This document shows positions 31,601 to 37,600 of a stretch of 64,000 nt of DNA, in pieces. This stretch comes from Calditrichota bacterium (GTDB taxonomy: Bacteria; Electryoneota; RPQS01): positions 744,001 through 808,000 of the forward strand of contig JACJWA010000001.1 in the NCBI GenBank assembly GCA_020637395.1, written 5' to 3'. The position numbers and the translations under genes were made by a program. The notes under the pieces were generated by a model. The model saw only the letters and a program-made list of their open reading frames with translations, did no database searches and was not told the DNA's origin. The stretch's first letter is position 1, and every line of letters begins with the position of its first letter.

Positions 31601-34600
31601 TCGAAGAAATGGAAAGCTACGTTGTTTCCTTCGACGTGATGGCGCCCATGGCTGAGGTCTTTGTCTGGGAGAATGGTGTTCACGTTGACAACCTAGAAAC
31701 GTGTGCCGATTGGACCGAACCGCAAGTTGGCGATAGCGTTGAGCGCTACACGTGGCTGACGGTCGGTGCCTGTGCCGATGAAGCCGAAGGCGATGCCTAC
31801 GGTGCCCTGTGGTACATCAAGCGTGCTGACGATCACCCGCTCGATATGTGGAGCTGGTGCTTCCTCGGCGACGACTCGACCGGACCGTTCTCGGTGGACA
31901 ATGTTGACCTTTGGCATAATGACTGCCCGGCGCCGCAACCCGGTGTCTGGTATGATATCGCAGTCCTGACGACTGATCAGGCCGGCAACGAGCTGACTTG
32001 GACGCAGTTCCTGAACCACGGTGAAGGTACGACCGTCGAAGAAAAGTGGAGCTGGTTGATGGCCAACGGCTATGTCAAGCGCATCTACATCACGGATACC
32101 GAGGCTCCGATTGCGGACAACCTCGTGATTGAAGATGATTGCACGCCTGACTCGTCGTTCATCGTGGTCAGTGGCAACGTAACGCTGACGGCACACGTGC
32201 CGCAGGAAGACGTCGTCGCGGTCACCTTTGCCTTCCTCGAAGTCGGTTCCGCCGGCCCGTGGACGGTGATTGAGCGCGTCGAAGGTGAGGATATTGGTCT
32301 CTATGAGCCGGTTGAAGGTGAATGGAACACCGAACTGCTCAATGGTACCTACTGGCTCGGCGCATTTGCTGAAGACAACTTCGGTAATATGGACGGCGAT
32401 TTGACCGCGGGTGAGTCGGGTGCACCGACCAACGCCTTGCTGCAGATCAACGTGGACAACGAAGCGCCTGAGGCAACCATTACCTCCGTCTTCCGTACGG
32501 ACGATCCGACGCAGACCCCGGTGACCGTGCTTGAGCGCGGTGCCGAGCACACGTTCGCGATCAGTGCTTCTGACAACTTCTCGCTGAACTACGTCGAGAT
32601 GTACTACCGTCATTCCGGCGACCCGAGTGGCTGGCACTCAATGGGTGCGGACAATAACTTCCCGTACAGCCTCAACTGGACCGTCCCGACGGCGCTGGTG
32701 GTGGGTTGGACCTATGAATTCGCGGTCGTTGGCTGGGATTACTGCCACCAGGCTGAAGTCGAGTTCAACTGGTCCGCGACGGTGGTTGACGAAGAAGCGA
32801 ACATCTCGATCTACGCCATCAACGGCTTCACGGATGTGGAAAGCACGCCGCATATCCACGGTACGGAAATCTGCATCTACGCAGCGTCCGAACCGACTCT
32901 GGATTACGTCCGCTTCCTCTACGTGAGCGCTGAAGGTGACACGTTTGACATCCACACGACGGCCGGTACGGTTGGTCAGACCGATTGGACCAACTGCCCG
33001 AACTACTGGGATGTCACGACGCTGCCGGAAGGCCCGGGCCAGATCTGCGCGGTTGGTTCCGCAGACCTTGCTGGTGAACTTGTAACGGTGGCGACGGATT
33101 GCCGCAACATCATCATTGATCACAGCCTACCGTATTCGCTGGTGGACAACATGCCGCTGTCGCACGGTCTGGTTGGTGGTTCGTGTGAATATGAAATGGA
33201 TCCGCAGGCGCTGCATGGCGAGCCGGACGACATTTGGGTGAACTTCAACGACGAACTGACTGACTTCGGTCTCGATACGGTCTGGTTCGAGTGGAAGAAT
33301 GCTGAAGACCCGAATGATCCGCTGTACTGGTCGTCGTTTGGATATGCCTATCAGGATAACGGCGTGACTGGCAACTGGGTCTACTCGTGGGATGCCTACG
33401 ACTACTTCGAAGGTACCTGCCTGATGATCAGTCTGCGTGCCGTCCTGAGTGACAACGCCATTCCGGAATCGAACCTCGCGTATGTCCTGTTTGCTGATAG
33501 CGTCCGCGTGGATAACTGCCCGCCGAACGTCCTGTTCACCAATGTCAATGGTGACTTGACGCCGGACGGAACGGTCATCCCGTGGGGTGAAATCATCAAC
33601 ATGGTCGCCACAGCGCAGGATGTTCAGGGCAACGGTGCCCACAGCAACATCACCAGCGTGGCCTTCTTCGGCGGCAATACGCCGGATGAAGTTGACCTGA
33701 TTTCGCTGGATGAGCAGGGTCCGCTGTGGTCGGCACAGCTTGCCACGACGGATATCGGTCCCGACAACAACTATTACCTCCGCGTAATTGCTTGGGACGA
33801 GGCTGGTAACTGCAGCGAACACGCGATTACTGTGTTTATCGAAGACTCGCAGTATCAACAGGCGTGCATCATCGGCTTTGATGATGACAACGAATTCGCA
33901 TGCAACGACTACTTGTATGCGGTGACGGACGACTGCGATACGAATTGGACTGCCCAGGTGCAGTTCCAAATCTCCACCGACCAGGGTCAAAACTGGATTC
34001 CGCTGGCCGACGCTGTGAACACGCACGCCGAACAGTGTAATGAGTGGTTGGGTTGGAACCTGTGGCAGGTGACGCTCGAATTCGACCTCTATCCGCCGAA
34101 CGCCTGGTACCGTGCGGTTGCATGGGATTGGCATGGCAACGTGGATCCGAACCCGGCTATCTGGCGCCGTCAAGACGTCAGCGTGACGCAGGATGTTCAG
34201 ATCTGGAGCCCGGATTGGGTGCGTGTCCCGAGTGACGGCGAACAGCAGCCGTGGGTCCTGACCACGCTCGAAGACTACACCGAAGCTTGCTACATTGAAG
34301 CGGGTATCGTGTGTGTCGAGCCGGAAGCCGGATCCAGCTTCTACGCCGGTGAAATTCCGAGCAATACGCTGCCTTGCCAGCTGGAAGACGAAGATGGACG
34401 CATCACCGTGTTCACCACCAACAAGGTGACGGAAGGTGACAATGTGTTCCTCGAAATGACGCAGTACTTCATGGACATCCACGAAGCCAACTATCAAGGT
34501 GGTTCGAACGGTACGCTCGTCAGCGAAGACGGCGCCCTCGAAGTCACCATCCCAGCTTGGGGTACCGGTTGGCGCGGTTCGGTCTGGTTCCAGCCGTATC

Positions 34601-37600
34601 TGCCGTCGCAGTCGCACAGCCTGGTCCCGGCGTACCAGTACTACTACACCTTGATCTCGGCTGTTGAAGAAGTTCAGTCTGACGACCTTGACGAACTCAA
34701 CTTCGTCAGCCCGGCTTCCTCCTTCCGTATGCACTTCGACAACACCCTGCTTCCGGAGAACGCGGAAGAGTGGCAGGTCGTGGTCGCCTACTGGAACTGG
34801 GATGCTTCCGAGGACACCACCGAGCAGCTCGGTATGTGGCAGGAACTGGGTATTACCTACAACGATCGCGATCTTGAAAACGGTATCGTGGACTTCCAGT
34901 GGACGCCGGATTGGGACATCTCGGATGTCACATCCTACTGCCCGGATCGTGCGCGCTTCGCCGTGTTCCTGACCTCGATTCGCCCGATTGACGAATACGT
35001 CCGCATCAACAGCGGTTCGGATTGCCACCCGTGGTTTGAAAACCCGATGTACAACGACATGCCGGTTACGGATTGCACGCCGCTGTGGTGGGTGGTCCTC
35101 GGTGAAGGCGAAATTCCGCCGACTCCGGACCGTGTGGACGTCTGGCTGGACGGTATTCGTATCGTTCAGGATGGCCAGGGCGTTGAGATGGTCGGCGATA
35201 ACAACTACGAGTACTGCGACTTTGACGATCTGTTCTCGATCCATTACGATGACGTGAGCGGTATCTTCTCTGTCGAGTTCCGTGATACCTACTACAGCTG
35301 TCCGCCGTGGTTCGGCTGCTTGACGCACGGTGTCCACACGATTCAGTTCTATGTGGATGACCGTCCGACCAACGTGACCGAATTCTTCGTGGACAACACG
35401 ATCCCGCAGGCGCATGCCGAGACCTTCTACATCGGCGATGTTGATGTGACGATCTGGGCTGACCTGATTGATCGCGAATCCGGTATTGACACGGAATACG
35501 TGTACCTCGATCTCATGAACTGTGAAGACTACGACTATGACTACGTGCATGAAATCACGTCGGAAGCGTTGACCTTCACGCCGATCATGGAGAACGGTGT
35601 GCAGATCGGTGTTCATGCCTCGATCACCTTGCAGTGGGACGGCTTGATTGACGGTCTGTTTGAATACTGGTACGATGAAGAGACCGGATTCTACAACGTG
35701 GATCAGTGCCCGCTGACAATGTGCGCACACTGGCACGTGTACAACAACGTGTGCTACGAAAACGACCAGACCGAGAACTATCGTTACACGGTGGACATCA
35801 TTCCGCCGGTCATCACCCCGATTTCGCCGGTCGGCGCGCCGATTGACGATGACGGTGACGGCACTGCCAACGAAGATCCGGCTGACTGCATCAATAATGA
35901 CGGCGACTTCTACTTCGTCTATGACTGGGGTTGGAGAGACCGTTACGATGAAGATCCGATCAACTTTGACACGGCGTACTTCAACTGCGGCGAGCGTCCT
36001 GCGGTGCAGGCCTCGATCAGTGACTGGGCACGCTGCTGCTTCGGAGCTTCGGGTGTTGACCTGAGCGCAGTCCACTTCTGGATTGACGGCTTGGAATACA
36101 CGGCCGCGGACACGGTGATCGAAGGCCTCGGCTTCCGCATCACGTCGCCCGGCCAGAACGACTTCGTGTTCACCATGGGTGGTGCGAATACCGGCGAAGC
36201 GGCCGACTTCCTCTACACCCCGGGTGACCACAGCATCCTGATCGCGGTGCCTGATGCCGCCGGTAACGTCGGTACGACCGACAACCAGGGTATCTCGTGG
36301 GCATGGCATGTGGATTGTCCGGGACCGGCGGTTGAATTCGTTGACACCGACTGCGGTGCATGGTTCAATCCTGAGTCCATGCCGAACAATCCGCAGGACT
36401 TCAGCTTCGTGGTCAGCACGGTGGCTGGAGCCGCGATTGCCCCGAACGGTATCGAATACACCGTGGAAACTGTTCCGGATCACATCTGGGTCAGCGGCCC
36501 GACGGTCATTGATCCTGCCGGTCAGGACGAAGTCGAAGTGACGTTCACGATGGACGGTTCGTTCCCGGATGGCCAGACTGGTCTGGCGATTACGGTCACG
36601 ACGCGTAACATCTACAATAATCCGGAATCCGGCGACGGTATGAACACCAGCAGCCGCACGTATTACGCCGACAACTGCGAACCGTCTGAGACCCAGGCGC
36701 ACGTTCCGGCCACCGGCGATACGCTGTCGAACGAAGGCAATATCGTAATCGAAGTCTTCTACGGCGACGATTGCGAAGGCTTCCTGGCTTCCACGGGCGG
36801 CGACGCCACCCTGCAGAAGTCCGGTGCTGCGATGTCCCGCACCTCCGGTGACAAGACCAATACGATGAAGGCTCTGACCTCGCTGCTTGACAAGAACGGC
36901 ACGCGTGACGGACGCACGGACGACGCTCTGGACGATAACGGTTCAGGTATTGACGTGAACACGGTCCGCGTAACGCTTGTCCCGCCGCGCGGCACGCCGA
37001 TCATCTATGATAACCCCGAGGAGTTCCTCGAGCTGTCGAACGCTAATGCCAAGGTCGTCCTGTCTGACGCACTGGCTGGCAACTGGACGGTGAACGTTCA
37101 CGCCGAAGACTGCGTGGGCAACACCATGGCCGCGACCTGGACCTTCTTCGTGGCGAGCACCGGCCCGATCGCCAACTTCGGTACGGTGGAAGACGGCAGC
37201 TGTCAGTACAACGGATTCTGGAACCCGGATTATCCGCTGGACTTCACGGCTACCGTGACTGAAAACGACGGCGCGAACGTGCGCAACGGTGACATCAGCG
37301 TCCACTTCGTCGGTCTGTATGATTGCGACGGCGCAATCTGCGAGCGCGACCTGACGGCCAATGTCAGCCTGAACGTTTCGCCGGCCTACAACAACCAGAA
37401 TGTTGAGCAGGTCTTTACTGTGACGGGCAACGCTACGTTCGGCGACTTCGACGGCTACGGCACGCCGACCGACGTACGTATCGTTCTGAATGCCTGTGAT
37501 CAGTACGGCGCTTGTCAGGAAGTTGTTCAGACCTGGGTGGTTGACGAAGCCGCGCCGGTCATCGTGAACGAGCTTCCGATGGACGGCAGCGTCGCCAACG

